The notes: generated by a model from the letters alone, not told the origin. DNA of 64,000 nucleotides from Leucobacter chromiiresistens (GCF_001477055.1 NZ_LDRK01000009.1:30258-94257), one strand, 5' to 3'. Counted from the stretch's first letter, positions 50,828 through 60,203 are shown. Made by a program: numbers and translations.

Positions 50828-52939
50828 ATGACCTCTTCCGAGAACGCCGCCCCCACCGAAACCGAGGGCGAGCGCATTACCTTCGCCGACCTGGGCCTCG
50901 CGCCCGAGGTTCTCCGCGCAGTGACGGATGTGGGATACGAAACGCCCTCCGCGATCCAGGCGGCCACGATCCCCACCCTCCTCGAGGGCGCAGACGTGGT
51001 CGGCCTCGCGCAGACCGGCACCGGCAAGACCGCTGCCTTCGCACTTCCGATCCTCTCCCGAATCACCCCCGGCCAGGGCGTACCCCAGGCGCTCGTACTC
51101 GCACCGACCCGTGAGCTCGCGCTCCAGGTCTGCGAAGCCTTCGAGAGCTACGCCGCGCACCTGCCCGACGTGCACCTCCTCCCCGTCTACGGCGGCCAGG
51201 CGTACGGACAGCAGCTCTCGGCCCTGCGCCGCGGCGTGGACATCGTCGTCGGCACCCCCGGCCGCATCATGGACCACCTCAAGCGCGGATCCCTCGATCT
51301 GACGGAGATCAAGTACCTCGTGCTCGACGAGGCCGACGAGATGCTCAAGATGGGCTTCGCCGAGGACGTCGAGACGATCCTCGCCGATACGCCGCAGGGG
51401 AAGCAGGTCGCCCTCTTCTCGGCGACGATGCCCGCGCAGATCCGTCGCATCTCCCAGCAGTACCTCAACGATCCGCGCGAGATCAAGATCGCCGGCAAGA
51501 CGCAGACGAGCTCGACGATCACGCAGCGCTACAACGTGGTCTCGTACACCCAGAAGCTCGACGCGCTGACCCGCATCCTCGAGGTCGAAGACTTCGACGC
51601 GATGATCGTGTTCACCCGCACCCGCGGCGATTCCGAGCAGGTCGCCGAGAAGCTCCGCGCGCGGGGCTACTCCGCCGCCGCCATCAACGGCGACATCCCG
51701 CAGGCGCAGCGCGAGCGCACCGTGCAGTCGCTGAAGGACGGCAAGCTCGACATCCTCGTCGCCACCGACGTCGCCGCCCGCGGCCTCGACGTGGAGCGCA
51801 TCAGCCACGTGCTCAACTACGACCTCCCCATCGACACCGAGTCGTACGTGCACCGCATCGGCCGCACCGGCCGCGCCGGGCGCACGGGCGACGCGATCAG
51901 CTTCGTCACGCCGCGCGAGCAGCGCCTGCTCAAGGCGATCGAGAAGGCGACGAAGCAGCCGCTCACCCAGATGCCGCTGCCGCAGATCGACGAGGTCAAC
52001 GCCACGCGCCTCTCGCGCTTCGACGACGCCATCACCGCCGCCCTCGGTGAGACGCGGCGCATCGACGGCTTCCGCGACATCATCGCCCACTACGTGCGCC
52101 ACCACGACGTGCCCGAGACCGACGTGGCGGCGGCGCTCGCCGTGGTCGCGCAGGGCGACACCCCGCTCCTGCTGACCGAGGAGGACGACCGCAAGTTCGA
52201 GCGCGACCGGAAGCAGGCCGCCCGCTTCCTCGAGGACTCGGGGAGCGGCCGCGGCGACCGGCCGGCCCGCGAGGATCGCGGACCCCGCCAGAAGCGCGAC
52301 GATCTGCGCATGTACCGCATCGAGGTCGGACGCCGCCAGAACGTGCAGCCCGGCCAGATCATCGGTGCGATCGCGAACGAGGGCGGGCTGACGCGCGACG
52401 ACTTCGGCCGCATCCAGGTGCGCGACGACTTCTCGCTCGTCGAGCTCCCGGCGAAACTCTCGGCCGAGACGGTCGCACGACTGGAGGATACGCACATCGG
52501 AGGCAAGGCGATCCGTCTGCGCGAGGACAACGGCCCGAGCCCCCGCGGCAAGGGATTCGACGACCGCGGCGGACGCGGCGGTCGCGGCGGCTACGACCGT
52601 GACGACCGGGGTGGACGCGGCGGGTACGACCGCGACGATCGCGGCGGACGCGGCGGGTACGGCGGCGGCCGCGACGATCGCGGAAGCCGCGGCGGGTACG
52701 GCGGCGGCCGCGACGACCGGGGTGGACGCGGCGGGTACGACCGCGACGACCGCGGGGGCCGCGGCGGGTACGACCGCGGGGGCCGTGGCGGCTACGACCG
52801 CGGCGGGCGCGATGACCGCGGCGGGCGCGGCGGCTACGACCGAGGCAGTCGCGATGACCGCGGGGGGCGCGGCGGCTACGACGGCGGGCGCGATTCCGGC
52901 GCCGACCGGGCCGACGGCAAGCGCAAGCCGCGCTGGTAG
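50828..52939 (+). CDS. DEAD-box RNA helicase with RGG-rich tail
   Basis: A 703-residue ATP-dependent RNA helicase of the DeaD/CsdA type. Motifs in order: Q-motif region FADLGLAPEV..PSAIQ, AQTGTGKTAAF, PTRELALQV, VLDEADEML, SATMP and HRIGRTGRAGR. A DbpA-type RNA-binding domain follows (MYRIEVGRRQNVQPGQIIGA, about 490-565). From about residue 577 the tail is Gly/Arg/Asp/Tyr-rich with nine RGGY motifs, probably disordered and RNA-binding. Such helicases act in ribosome assembly and mRNA decay, often in the cold. ATG 50828 rather than 50825 is favoured by promoter spacing. Confidence 0.94.
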   Translation: MTSSENAAPTETEGERITFADLGLAPEVLRAVTDVGYETPSAIQAATIPTLLEGADVVGLAQTGTGKTAAFALPILSRITPGQGVPQALVLAPTRELALQVCEAFESYAAHLPDVHLLPVYGGQAYGQQLSALRRGVDIVVGTPGRIMDHLKRGSLDLTEIKYLVLDEADEMLKMGFAEDVETILADTPQGKQVALFSATMPAQIRRISQQYLNDPREIKIAGKTQTSSTITQRYNVVSYTQKLDALTRILEVEDFDAMIVFTRTRGDSEQVAEKLRARGYSAAAINGDIPQAQRERTVQSLKDGKLDILVATDVAARGLDVERISHVLNYDLPIDTESYVHRIGRTGRAGRTGDAISFVTPREQRLLKAIEKATKQPLTQMPLPQIDEVNATRLSRFDDAITAALGETRRIDGFRDIIAHYVRHHDVPETDVAAALAVVAQGDTPLLLTEEDDRKFERDRKQAARFLEDSGSGRGDRPAREDRGPRQKRDDLRMYRIEVGRRQNVQPGQIIGAIANEGGLTRDDFGRIQVRDDFSLVELPAKLSAETVARLEDTHIGGKAIRLREDNGPSPRGKGFDDRGGRGGRGGYDRDDRGGRGGYDRDDRGGRGGYGGGRDDRGSRGGYGGGRDDRGGRGGYDRDDRGGRGGYDRGGRGGYDRGGRDDRGGRGGYDRGSRDDRGGRGGYDGGRDSGADRADGKRKPRW
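52559..52890 (+). repeat. degenerate in-frame repeats coding the RGG tail
   Basis: Units near GGACGCGGCGGGTACGACCG recur through this stretch with lengths that are multiples of three, so the frame is kept. They encode the RGGYDRDD-like motifs of the helicase tail. Copy number is likely to vary between strains by slippage. Confidence 0.75.
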
Positions 52940-53017
52940 CGCGAGGGCCGTGCGGGGAGCGCGGGTGCCGATGGGCACCCGCGTCACCTGCGCTGATCTG
53001 CGCTGACCCGCTCTGAT

Positions 53018-53113
53018 GCACCCACTGCACTCATTGCACCCACTGCATTCATTGCACCCCGGTCTCGCCGGTGCACACGCGACGAACGTGTGCACCGGCG
53101 AGACCGGGGTGCA
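53018..53113. repeat. 18-bp direct repeats followed by a perfect 27-bp hairpin
   Basis: GCACCCACTGCA(C/T)TCATT occurs at 53018-53035 and 53036-53053 and begins a third time. It runs into a perfect inverted repeat: arms 53053-53079 and 53087-53113, 27 bp, loop CGACGAA. The left arm starts TGCACCCCGGTCTCGCC. The element lies between the convergent helicase and aldehyde dehydrogenase genes and may end both transcripts; no T-run is seen. The remainder of the 227-base gap shows short GCGCTGA repeats near 52990-53006. Confidence 0.85.
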
Positions 53114-53166
53114 GTGCTCTGCGGAGGCAGCGCGCAGGCGGGCCCCGGCCCGCGCACGCGCCGCGT

Positions 53167-54579
53167 TCAGCCGCTGATGACGTGCGGCTCCGCGACGGCC
53201 TTCAGACCCGCGACGCCGAACTCCCGGCCGTAGCCCGACTGCTTGGCGCCGCCGAACGGAATCATCGGGTGCAGGCCGCCGTGCGAGTTGATCCAGGTGG
53301 TGCCCGCCTGCATGCGCGCAGCCACCTCGAGCGCCCGGGCGCGATCCGACGACCAGACCGAGGAGCCGAGGCCGAACTCGAGCTCGTTGGCGAGGCGCAC
53401 GACCTCGTCCAGATCGGAGTAGCGGATGATCGGCAGCGCCGGCCCGAACTGCTCCTCGACCACGAGATCGTTGTGCGGATCGATATCGGCGATGAGCGTC
53501 GTCGGGTAGAAGTTGCCGACGGCCTCGCGATCGGGGTCGCCCCCGAGCACCACCCGGGCCCCCGATGCCTTCGCGGCCTCGACCAGGCGATCGACCTCGT
53601 CGAACTGCGCGCGATTCTGCAGCGGCCCGAGCACGTTCTGCTCGTCCAGGCCGACGCCCATCGGCACCTGCGCGGCGAACTTCGCGAGCTCGTCGACCAC
53701 GGCGTCGTAGACGGAGTCGTGCACGTACAGGCGCTTCAGCGCCGCGCAGGTCTGCCCGGTGTTGATGAAGGCGCCCCAGAAGAGATCCTCGGCGATCGCA
53801 GCCGGGTCGACATCGGGCAGCACGATGCCCGCGTCGTTGCCGCCGAGCTCCAGCGTGAGGCGGGCGACGTTCGCCGCCGAGGCCTCGATGATGCGCTTGC
53901 CCACGGGCGTCGAACCGGTGAACATGATCTTGCTGATCTTCGGGCTCCGCGTGAGCGCATCGCCGACGGTGCGGCCCGGGCCCGCGACGATGTTCAGCAC
54001 GCCCTCCGGCAGCACCTGATTCATCACGGCCACCAGGGCGAGCACCGAGAGCGACGTCGTCTCCGCCGGCTTGATGACGACGGTGTTGCCCATGCGCAAC
54101 GACGGAGCGATCTGCCAGATCGAGATCATCATCGGCCAATTCCAGGGGGAGATGGCGCCGACGACGCCGAGCGGCCGGTAGTGCATCTCGGCATACCCCG
54201 ACTCGTCGTCGACGATCACCTCGACGGGAAGCGGCGTGTCGGCCGCCGCCCGCGTCCAGGCGACGCAGCCGCCGACCTCGAACCGGGCGTTCGGCCCGTT
54301 CAGCGGCTTGCCCTGCTCGCGCGAGAGCAGCTCGGCGAGCGCCTCCGACGACGCCTCGATCGCATCGGCGGCCCGGTGGAGGATCGCCTGGCGCTCCGCA
54401 TCCGGCAGCGCCGCCCAGGCAGGCTGCGCGGCCTCGGCCCGATCGATGGCGGCGTCGAGCGCGTCGAGACCCTCGACGGGCGCGGTGCCGATCAGCGCGC
54501 CCGTCGCCGGGTCGAAGACCTCACGGGTCGTTCCCTGCGAGGGGGTGATGGCAGCGAGCAAGCTGTCGTAGGTGTTCAT
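53167..54579 (-). CDS. aldehyde dehydrogenase family protein
   Basis: An NAD(P)-dependent aldehyde dehydrogenase of 470 residues. Motifs: ISPWNWPMMISIWQIAPSLR, FTGSTPVGKRIIEASA, LTLELGGNDAGIVLP and INTGQTCAALKRLYV with the catalytic Cys. GGAGG precedes the ATG. It is divergent from the GMC oxidoreductase gene, which could supply its aldehyde substrate from an alcohol. The 190-base gap between the two shows no clear operator. Substrate unknown. Confidence 0.9.
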   Translation of the reverse strand: MNTYDSLLAAITPSQGTTREVFDPATGALIGTAPVEGLDALDAAIDRAEAAQPAWAALPDAERQAILHRAADAIEASSEALAELLSREQGKPLNGPNARFEVGGCVAWTRAAADTPLPVEVIVDDESGYAEMHYRPLGVVGAISPWNWPMMISIWQIAPSLRMGNTVVIKPAETTSLSVLALVAVMNQVLPEGVLNIVAGPGRTVGDALTRSPKISKIMFTGSTPVGKRIIEASAANVARLTLELGGNDAGIVLPDVDPAAIAEDLFWGAFINTGQTCAALKRLYVHDSVYDAVVDELAKFAAQVPMGVGLDEQNVLGPLQNRAQFDEVDRLVEAAKASGARVVLGGDPDREAVGNFYPTTLIADIDPHNDLVVEEQFGPALPIIRYSDLDEVVRLANELEFGLGSSVWSSDRARALEVAARMQAGTTWINSHGGLHPMIPFGGAKQSGYGREFGVAGLKAVAEPHVISG

Positions 54580-54769
54580 GGAGCCTCCGCTTCGAGTCCG
54601 GTTCAATGCCTCCAGGGTAGGTGCGAGCCGGTGCCCGTGCTTGACTGCTGCGGCAGCGCACTTGACGATTCGAGCACAGCGCGGCGCAGGGACTCGACGG
54701 CCGGAGAGCGCGGTGACACGATCGAAGGATCGGCGCGGCAACGCCGCCGCGCCCGGAGAGGAGTCGACG

Positions 54770-56338
54770 ATGCCAGTTCCGTCCGCCGAAGGATCCCGGC
54801 CCCGAAGCGTCATCGTGGTGGGTGCGGGATCCGCCGGATCCGTCGTGGCTCGCCGGCTCGCCGACGCCGGCGTCGCCGTCACCGTGCTCGAAGCCGGAGG
54901 GGAGGACGGCAACCCCGCGATCCACGACCCCATGCGCATGGGGGAGCTGTGGCACAGCGCCGACGACTGGAACTACTACACGAAGCCGCAGCCGGGCGCG
55001 AACGGCCACCGGCTGCACCTGCCGCGCGGCAAGGTGCTCGGCGGATCGCACTCGCTCAACGCGATGATCTGGGTGCGCTGCTCGCCGCTCGACTTCGACC
55101 ACTGGGCTTCGCTCGGCAACGACGGCTGGGCGTGGGAGGACGTGCTGCCCGTGTACCGGTCGATCGAGCGGTTCGACGGCCGGAGCGACGACCCGGAGCA
55201 CCTGCGCGGCTCCGACGGGCTGCTCGACGTCACGGACCGGTATCCGCTCGCCCCGATCCAGCAGGCCATCATCGACGCCTCCGTACAGGAGGGCCTCGTG
55301 CACAACCCCGACTACAACGGGGCCTCGCTCGAGGGCGTCTCCCAGCAGCAGATCACAGTGCGCGACGGCAAGCGGCTCAACACGTACATGGCCTACCTCA
55401 AGCCGGTGCGGGATCGCGTGACCGTCGAAGTCGGGTGCCACGTGCACGAGCTGCTCTTCGCGGAGGACGCGGTGTCGGAGCGGCCGCGCGTCGTGGGCGT
55501 GCGCTTCGCCCAGAACGGCGAGCTGCGAGAGCTGCGCGCCGATGAGGTGGTGCTCGCCGCGGGAGCCCTCGACTCGCCCCGCGTGCTGCTGCGATCCGGC
55601 ATCGGCCCGGCCGAGGAGCTGCGCGAGGTCGGCATCGACCCGCGCGTCGACCTCCCGGGGGTCGGGAAGAACCTGCACGACCACTACCTGTCGCCCGTGA
55701 TCTTCGAGACCGAGCGGCCGGTCGGCCCGCCGGAACCCGGCCGGTCGGTGACGCAGACGCACATCTTCTGGAAGAGCCGCGACGACCTCGACCGACCCGA
55801 CACGCAGCCGATCAACTTCTCCGTTCCCATGTACGGCGACTTCCTCGAACCGCGCTCCGCCGACGGCTTCACCTTCATGGCCGGTCTCGTGACCCCCGAG
55901 TCGCGCGGATCGCTCACGCTCTCGGGGCCCGACCCCGACGACCCCACGATCATCGACCTCGACGCACTCTCCCACGACGGCGACGTCGCATCGCTCGTGG
56001 CCTCGGTGCAGCAGTGCCGCCGCATCGGCCGGCAGCCGGCGCTCGCCGAGGCGTGGGGAGCCCGGGAGGTGTACCCGGGCCCCGAGATCGGCGACGGCGA
56101 CGACCTCGTCGACTACGTGCGCGAGACCGTCGCGACGTACCACCACCAGGTCGGCACCTGCAAGATGGGCGTCGACGAGCTCGCCGTCGTCTCCCCGCGG
56201 CTCGCAGTGCACGGCGTTGACGGCCTGCGCGTGATCGACGCCTCGATCATGCCGCGGGTGACGACCGGCAATACGAATGCGCCCGCGGTGCTCATCGGCG
56301 AACTCGGCGCCCGCTTCCTGCTGGACGGGGAGCGCTGA
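54770..56338 (+). CDS. GMC-family FAD oxidoreductase (choline dehydrogenase-like)
   Basis: A 522-residue glucose-methanol-choline oxidoreductase. It has the FAD-binding VIVVGAGSAGSVVARRLADA at the N-terminus, LPRGKVLGGSHSLNAMIWVR (GMC signature 1), GALDSPRVLLRSGIGP (signature 2), and a C-terminal HHQVGTCKMG...MPRVTTGNTNAPAVLIGE with the catalytic His and second His/Asn. It would oxidise an alcohol to an aldehyde. GGAGAGGAG precedes the ATG. No signal peptide is seen. Divergent from the aldehyde dehydrogenase gene. Confidence 0.9.
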   Translation: MPVPSAEGSRPRSVIVVGAGSAGSVVARRLADAGVAVTVLEAGGEDGNPAIHDPMRMGELWHSADDWNYYTKPQPGANGHRLHLPRGKVLGGSHSLNAMIWVRCSPLDFDHWASLGNDGWAWEDVLPVYRSIERFDGRSDDPEHLRGSDGLLDVTDRYPLAPIQQAIIDASVQEGLVHNPDYNGASLEGVSQQQITVRDGKRLNTYMAYLKPVRDRVTVEVGCHVHELLFAEDAVSERPRVVGVRFAQNGELRELRADEVVLAAGALDSPRVLLRSGIGPAEELREVGIDPRVDLPGVGKNLHDHYLSPVIFETERPVGPPEPGRSVTQTHIFWKSRDDLDRPDTQPINFSVPMYGDFLEPRSADGFTFMAGLVTPESRGSLTLSGPDPDDPTIIDLDALSHDGDVASLVASVQQCRRIGRQPALAEAWGAREVYPGPEIGDGDDLVDYVRETVATYHHQVGTCKMGVDELAVVSPRLAVHGVDGLRVIDASIMPRVTTGNTNAPAVLIGELGARFLLDGER

Positions 56339-56363
56339 CCGGCCGCGACCGGCGGCCGCCGAG

Positions 56364-56669
56364 TCACTCGTCGTCGAGCGTCTCCACCGGGAAGTCGATG
56401 ACGGTCGCCCCTCCGGTCGCGTACCGGGGCACATCGGCGGCCACGGCTCGCCCCTCGGGTGAATCGAGCGCGGCCTGCAGCGCCTCGGCGTCGTCGAAGG
56501 CCGCCGAGAACACCGCGAAGTAGGGGGAGCGGTCGATGGCGATCGCGAACGAGATGTCACGCACGCCGGGGAGCTGCGCGCACAGCGGCAGGTGGACGTC
56601 GCGGTAGTGCTGCTCGAACGCGGCGCGGTCGGCGGGCTCGGGGTAGAGCACGAGCAGTTGCCGGGTCAT
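56364..56669 (-). CDS. EthD-like small protein
   Basis: A 101-residue protein with the dimeric alpha-beta barrel pattern of the EthD family: RQLLVLYPEPADRAAFEQHY, RDVHLPLCAQLPGVRDISFA, and AALDSPEGRAVAADVPRYA. EthD proteins accompany catabolic oxidation systems, activity mostly unknown. GGAGG lies 5 bases before the ATG. It follows the amidohydrolase gene by 19 bases on the same strand and is probably cotranscribed. Its stop is convergent with the GMC gene. Confidence 0.78.
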   Translation of the reverse strand: MTRQLLVLYPEPADRAAFEQHYRDVHLPLCAQLPGVRDISFAIAIDRSPYFAVFSAAFDDAEALQAALDSPEGRAVAADVPRYATGGATVIDFPVETLDDE

Positions 56670-56688
56670 GCGAGCCTCCTCTCGCTGC

Positions 56689-58344
56689 TCACGCCGCCGA
56701 GGGGCGTGCGTAGACGCGGCGCCCGGCGAACCAGGTCTCGACGACGGTGGTGCGCACGAGCTCGTGGGCGGGGTGCGCGAACGGGTCGCGGTCGAGCAGC
56801 ACGAAGTCGGCCGACCTGCCCGGCGTGAGCGCGCCGGTCTCATCGCCGAGCCCCATGGCCTCCGCGCCGTTGATGGTGAAGGCGGCGATCGCCTCTTCGA
56901 GTGATATCGCCTGCTCGGGCCACAGGCTGCCGGGGTAGTCGCCGCTCGGATCCTCGCGCGTCACCAGACCGTGGATGCCCTCCCAGGCGTTCGGCGAGGG
57001 GGAGACGGGCCAGTCGGAGCCGCCGGCGACCAGGGCTCCGGCGTCGATGAGCGCGCGGTTCGGCTGGATGCGGTCGGCGCGCTCGCGGGGCAGCACCTGG
57101 CGGATCGCCTCGACGATCGGGCCCGGCACCCAGATGAACGGCGAGATGTCGGCCGAGACTCCGAGCTGCGCAAAGCGCGGGATGTCGTCGGGGTGCACGA
57201 ACTGCCCGTGCGCGATCTGATACCGCGGCTCCGTGATGCCCGCCGAGCGCAGCTGCTCGACCGCGTTCAGCACGACGTGCACCGACGCATCGCCCGTGCA
57301 GTGGATCTTCGCCGAGAGCCCCGCATCGGCGACACGTCGCAGCCAGTCGGCGAGCTCCTCGGGGTCGAGCAGCGTCTCGCCGTGGAAGTGGTCGCCGTGC
57401 GCGTCGTCGGGAAGGTAGGGCTCGAGGAAGGCGCCCGTCCGCGTGGGCGGCACGCCGTCGAGGAAGATCTTCACGAAGTCGGGGCGGTGGTGCTCGGTGC
57501 GGAAGCGCTCGCCGTCGAAGACGAGGTCGTCGCCGACCTCCGCGAACCCGAAGATCTCGTCGTTGATGAGCATCGAGCTCACGACCCACGCGTCGAGCTC
57601 GCCGTCGGCGTCGAGCGCGCGCAGCGCCTCCAGGATGTGCGTCGAGACACCCGCGTCCTGAAACGCCGTGACCCCGAACGAGTTGAGGATCGCGACGCCG
57701 CGCCGGGCGGCTTCGCGCTCCTGGGCTGGGGTGAGGCCGCCGGCGGAGCTGTGCGCGCGTGCGACGGGGACTCCCGCGGCTTCGAGCAGCACCCCGGTGA
57801 GCCTGGCGGGATCGTCCGCGTCGGTGAGCGCTCCGGGGTGCCCCGCCGCGATACCGGCGAGCTCGAGGGCGCGGGTGCTCACCCACCGGTTGTGGTGCGA
57901 ATCGTCGGAGAGCATCACGGGGCGCCCGCCCGCAGCGGCGTCGAGTCGCGCGAGCGCGGCTGCCGTGTTCACGTCGTTCAGGCGATCGCTCGCCCAGGGG
58001 CCGCCCACGACCCACGCGCCCTCCGGGAGCCCCGCGGCGTACTCGGCGACGGCGTCCACGATGCCGTCGAGGGAGGCGCCGATCGGAATGCGCAGCTCGA
58101 ACAGATCCTCCTTGCCCGCGAGGAAGTGATGGTTGTGCACGTCGACGAGCCCGGGCATCACGAAGCCTCCGGCGAGATCGCGCACCTCGGTCGAGGGCCC
58201 CGCGAGCGCGAGCACCTCGGCGTCGCTGCCGACCGCCGCGATGCGGCCGCCCGACACGGCGATCGCCTCTGCCCACGGCCGCTCGGCGTCGACGGTGTAG
58301 ATCCGGCCTCCGGTGAGCACGAGTTCGGGCTTGGGCAGGGTCAT
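56689..58344 (-). CDS. YtcJ-type metal-dependent amidohydrolase
   Basis: A 551-residue amidohydrolase-superfamily enzyme. Metal motifs: MPGLVDVHNHHFLAG (HxH), DFVKIFLDGVPPTRTG (Lys position), AKIHCTGDASVH and QIAHGQFVHPDD (His), and VAGGSDWPVSPSPNAWEG (Asp). The N-terminal ILTGGRIYTVD-like strand and C-terminal LTPGRSADFVLLDRDPF belong to the beta-sandwich. YtcJ-type enzymes cleave amides or N-substituted formamides. GGAG precedes the ATG. First gene of a pair with the EthD-like gene, divergent from the SDR gene. Confidence 0.86.
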   Translation of the reverse strand: MTLPKPELVLTGGRIYTVDAERPWAEAIAVSGGRIAAVGSDAEVLALAGPSTEVRDLAGGFVMPGLVDVHNHHFLAGKEDLFELRIPIGASLDGIVDAVAEYAAGLPEGAWVVGGPWASDRLNDVNTAAALARLDAAAGGRPVMLSDDSHHNRWVSTRALELAGIAAGHPGALTDADDPARLTGVLLEAAGVPVARAHSSAGGLTPAQEREAARRGVAILNSFGVTAFQDAGVSTHILEALRALDADGELDAWVVSSMLINDEIFGFAEVGDDLVFDGERFRTEHHRPDFVKIFLDGVPPTRTGAFLEPYLPDDAHGDHFHGETLLDPEELADWLRRVADAGLSAKIHCTGDASVHVVLNAVEQLRSAGITEPRYQIAHGQFVHPDDIPRFAQLGVSADISPFIWVPGPIVEAIRQVLPRERADRIQPNRALIDAGALVAGGSDWPVSPSPNAWEGIHGLVTREDPSGDYPGSLWPEQAISLEEAIAAFTINGAEAMGLGDETGALTPGRSADFVLLDRDPFAHPAHELVRTTVVETWFAGRRVYARPSAA

Positions 58345-58561
58345 CAGCGACTCCGTTTCGTCAGCGAAGGGACCGCGGTGCGGGGCACGGCGGGCGGTCG
58401 ATGCCAGTCTCGCAAACGGACGCTCGTGGGCGTTGACCGTGCGCGCGCCGGTCTTGTGCGTGCGAGACCGATCGCGGCCACCGGCGCGGGGCCGGGTCAA
58501 GCTGGAGCGATCCGGCCGGTGCCTCGCGCCGGATCCACTCGATGCAGGAGGAATGGCGAGC
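58345..58561. other. divergent intergenic region, amidohydrolase/SDR
   Basis: This 217-base gap must hold promoters for both directions. Only the SDR ribosome site (AGGAGG at 58546-58551) is clear; no convincing -10/-35 pair or palindrome was found by eye. Confidence 0.4.
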
Positions 58562-59413
58562 ATGACCGAGGAGAACGGGGCGCCGGTGCCGGCGCAGATG
58601 CAGATGCGGGATCGCGTCGTGATGGTCACGGGCGGGGGCACCGGCATCGGCGCCGCGATCGCCGAACGCTTTGCGGGCGAGGGGGCGCGGGTCGCGATCG
58701 TCGGCCGGCGGCGGGAGCCGCTCGAAGCGGTCGCCCGCGCCACCGGTGCGCTGCCGATCGCGGCGGATGCGGCTGACGGAGAGTCCGCTCGCGCGGCCGT
58801 GGCGCAGGTGCTCGAGCGCTTCGGGCGGATCGACGTGCTCGTCGCCAACGCCGGCGGGCACGGGTTCGCCGCGGTCGGCGAGACGAGCGACGCGGAGTGG
58901 AGCGCCGCGATCACGGCCAATCTCACGACCGCGTTCGTCATGGCCCGCGAAGCCCTGCCCGCCCTCACCGAGAGCGCGACGACGAACGGGGGGAGCCAGA
59001 TCGTCGTGGTGTCGTCGCTCGCGGGCCTCTTCGCGGGGCCGTCGGTCGCCGGCTACACCGTCGGCAAGCACGCGCTCATCGGACTCACGCGGAGTCTCGC
59101 CCGCGACTACGGAGCGGCCGGCGTGCGGGTCAACGCGGTGTGCCCGGGCTGGGTGCGCACTCCGATGGCCGACGCCGAGATGGACGAGTTCGCCGCGCAC
59201 GCGGCGGCGATCGGTGACCGGGAGGCGGGCTACGCCGCGGTGACGCGCGACGTGCCGCTCGGCCGGCCGGCGCAGCCCGCTGAGATCGCCTCCATCGTGC
59301 GGTTCCTCGGATCGCACGAGTCGTCGTACATGACCGGTTCGGTGCTCGTCGCGGATGGCGGCGCCCACATCGTGGATCTGCCGACCGTGGCGTTCGCGCA
59401 CGCCGGCATGTGA
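58562..59413 (+). CDS. short-chain dehydrogenase/reductase
   Basis: A 283-residue SDR. It has the cofactor motif VTGGGTGIGAAIAERFA, NAGG, the catalytic SSLAGLFAGPSVAGYTVGKH (Ser, Tyr, Lys), and PGWVRTPM. It would act on an alcohol or ketone with NAD(P). ATG at 58562 is chosen because AGGAGG ends 10 bases upstream; ATG 58553 would touch the ribosome site. A 20-residue polar start precedes the fold. Convergent with livF. Confidence 0.88.
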   Translation: MTEENGAPVPAQMQMRDRVVMVTGGGTGIGAAIAERFAGEGARVAIVGRRREPLEAVARATGALPIAADAADGESARAAVAQVLERFGRIDVLVANAGGHGFAAVGETSDAEWSAAITANLTTAFVMAREALPALTESATTNGGSQIVVVSSLAGLFAGPSVAGYTVGKHALIGLTRSLARDYGAAGVRVNAVCPGWVRTPMADAEMDEFAAHAAAIGDREAGYAAVTRDVPLGRPAQPAEIASIVRFLGSHESSYMTGSVLVADGGAHIVDLPTVAFAHAGM

Positions 59414-59507
59414 CCGGAGCGGAGAGCTGCGCTGAGCGCCCGAATCGGCGTCGGAGCAGCCTCTCCACCCGGTCTCGCGCACGGCACCGGGGCGGGGCCC
59501 TGCGGCG

Positions 59508-60203
59508 TCATCCCCCGAGGTACGCCGCTCGCAGCAGATCTGCATCATCCGCGAGCACGGACGCCGGGGCCTGCGCGTGGCCGACCCGGCCGCTTGCGAG
59601 CACCATCGCCTCGTCGGCGATGCCGAGCGCGAGATGGGTGAACTGCTCGACGAGCAGCACGCCCACGCCCGAGGCCGCGATCTGCTGGATCAGCGGCAGC
59701 AGCCGCATGAAGACGACGGGCGCCAGCCCGAGCGACATCTCGTCGATGAGCAGGAAGCGCGGCTTCGCAGCGAACGCCCGCGCGAGCACCACCATCTGCT
59801 GCTCCCCGCCCGAGAGCAGCACCGACTGCGCGTCGATGCGCTTCTCGAGCTCGGGGAACGCGGCGAGCACCTCGGTGAGGGCGGGCTCGGTCTTCGCAGT
59901 GAGCATGATGTTCTCGCGCACGGTGAGCGAGGGGAAGATCGCGCGACCCTGCTCGATGTGGGCGATGCCGGCGCGCGAGCGCTGCACCCGTGTGCGCTTC
60001 GCGATCGACGCGCCGCCCAGCCGGATGTCGCCGGAGGCGTGGGGGATCACGCCCGACACCGATTCGAGGAGGCTCGACTTGCCCGCCCCGTTCGGTCCCA
60101 CGAGTGCGAGGATCTCCCCGGGGCGCACGACCAGGTCGACGTTCGAGACGACCGGCCCGGCGCCCCGGTTCACGGTCACGTCGTGCAGCTGCAGTTCGCT
60201 CAT
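59508..60203 (-). CDS. livF: ABC importer ATPase, LivF type
   Basis: A 231-residue ATP-binding subunit of a branched-chain amino-acid-type (HAAT) importer. Walker A GPNGAGKSS, signature LSGGEQQMVVLARAFA, and Walker B FLLIDEMSLGLAPVV; the last is typical of LivF. Its ATG overlaps the stop of the fused permease-ATPase gene (ATGA). Last gene of the operon. The real substrate may not be an amino acid, since this family also imports amides, urea and aromatic acids. Confidence 0.92.
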   Translation of the reverse strand: MSELQLHDVTVNRGAGPVVSNVDLVVRPGEILALVGPNGAGKSSLLESVSGVIPHASGDIRLGGASIAKRTRVQRSRAGIAHIEQGRAIFPSLTVRENIMLTAKTEPALTEVLAAFPELEKRIDAQSVLLSGGEQQMVVLARAFAAKPRFLLIDEMSLGLAPVVFMRLLPLIQQIAASGVGVLLVEQFTHLALGIADEAMVLASGRVGHAQAPASVLADDADLLRAAYLGG

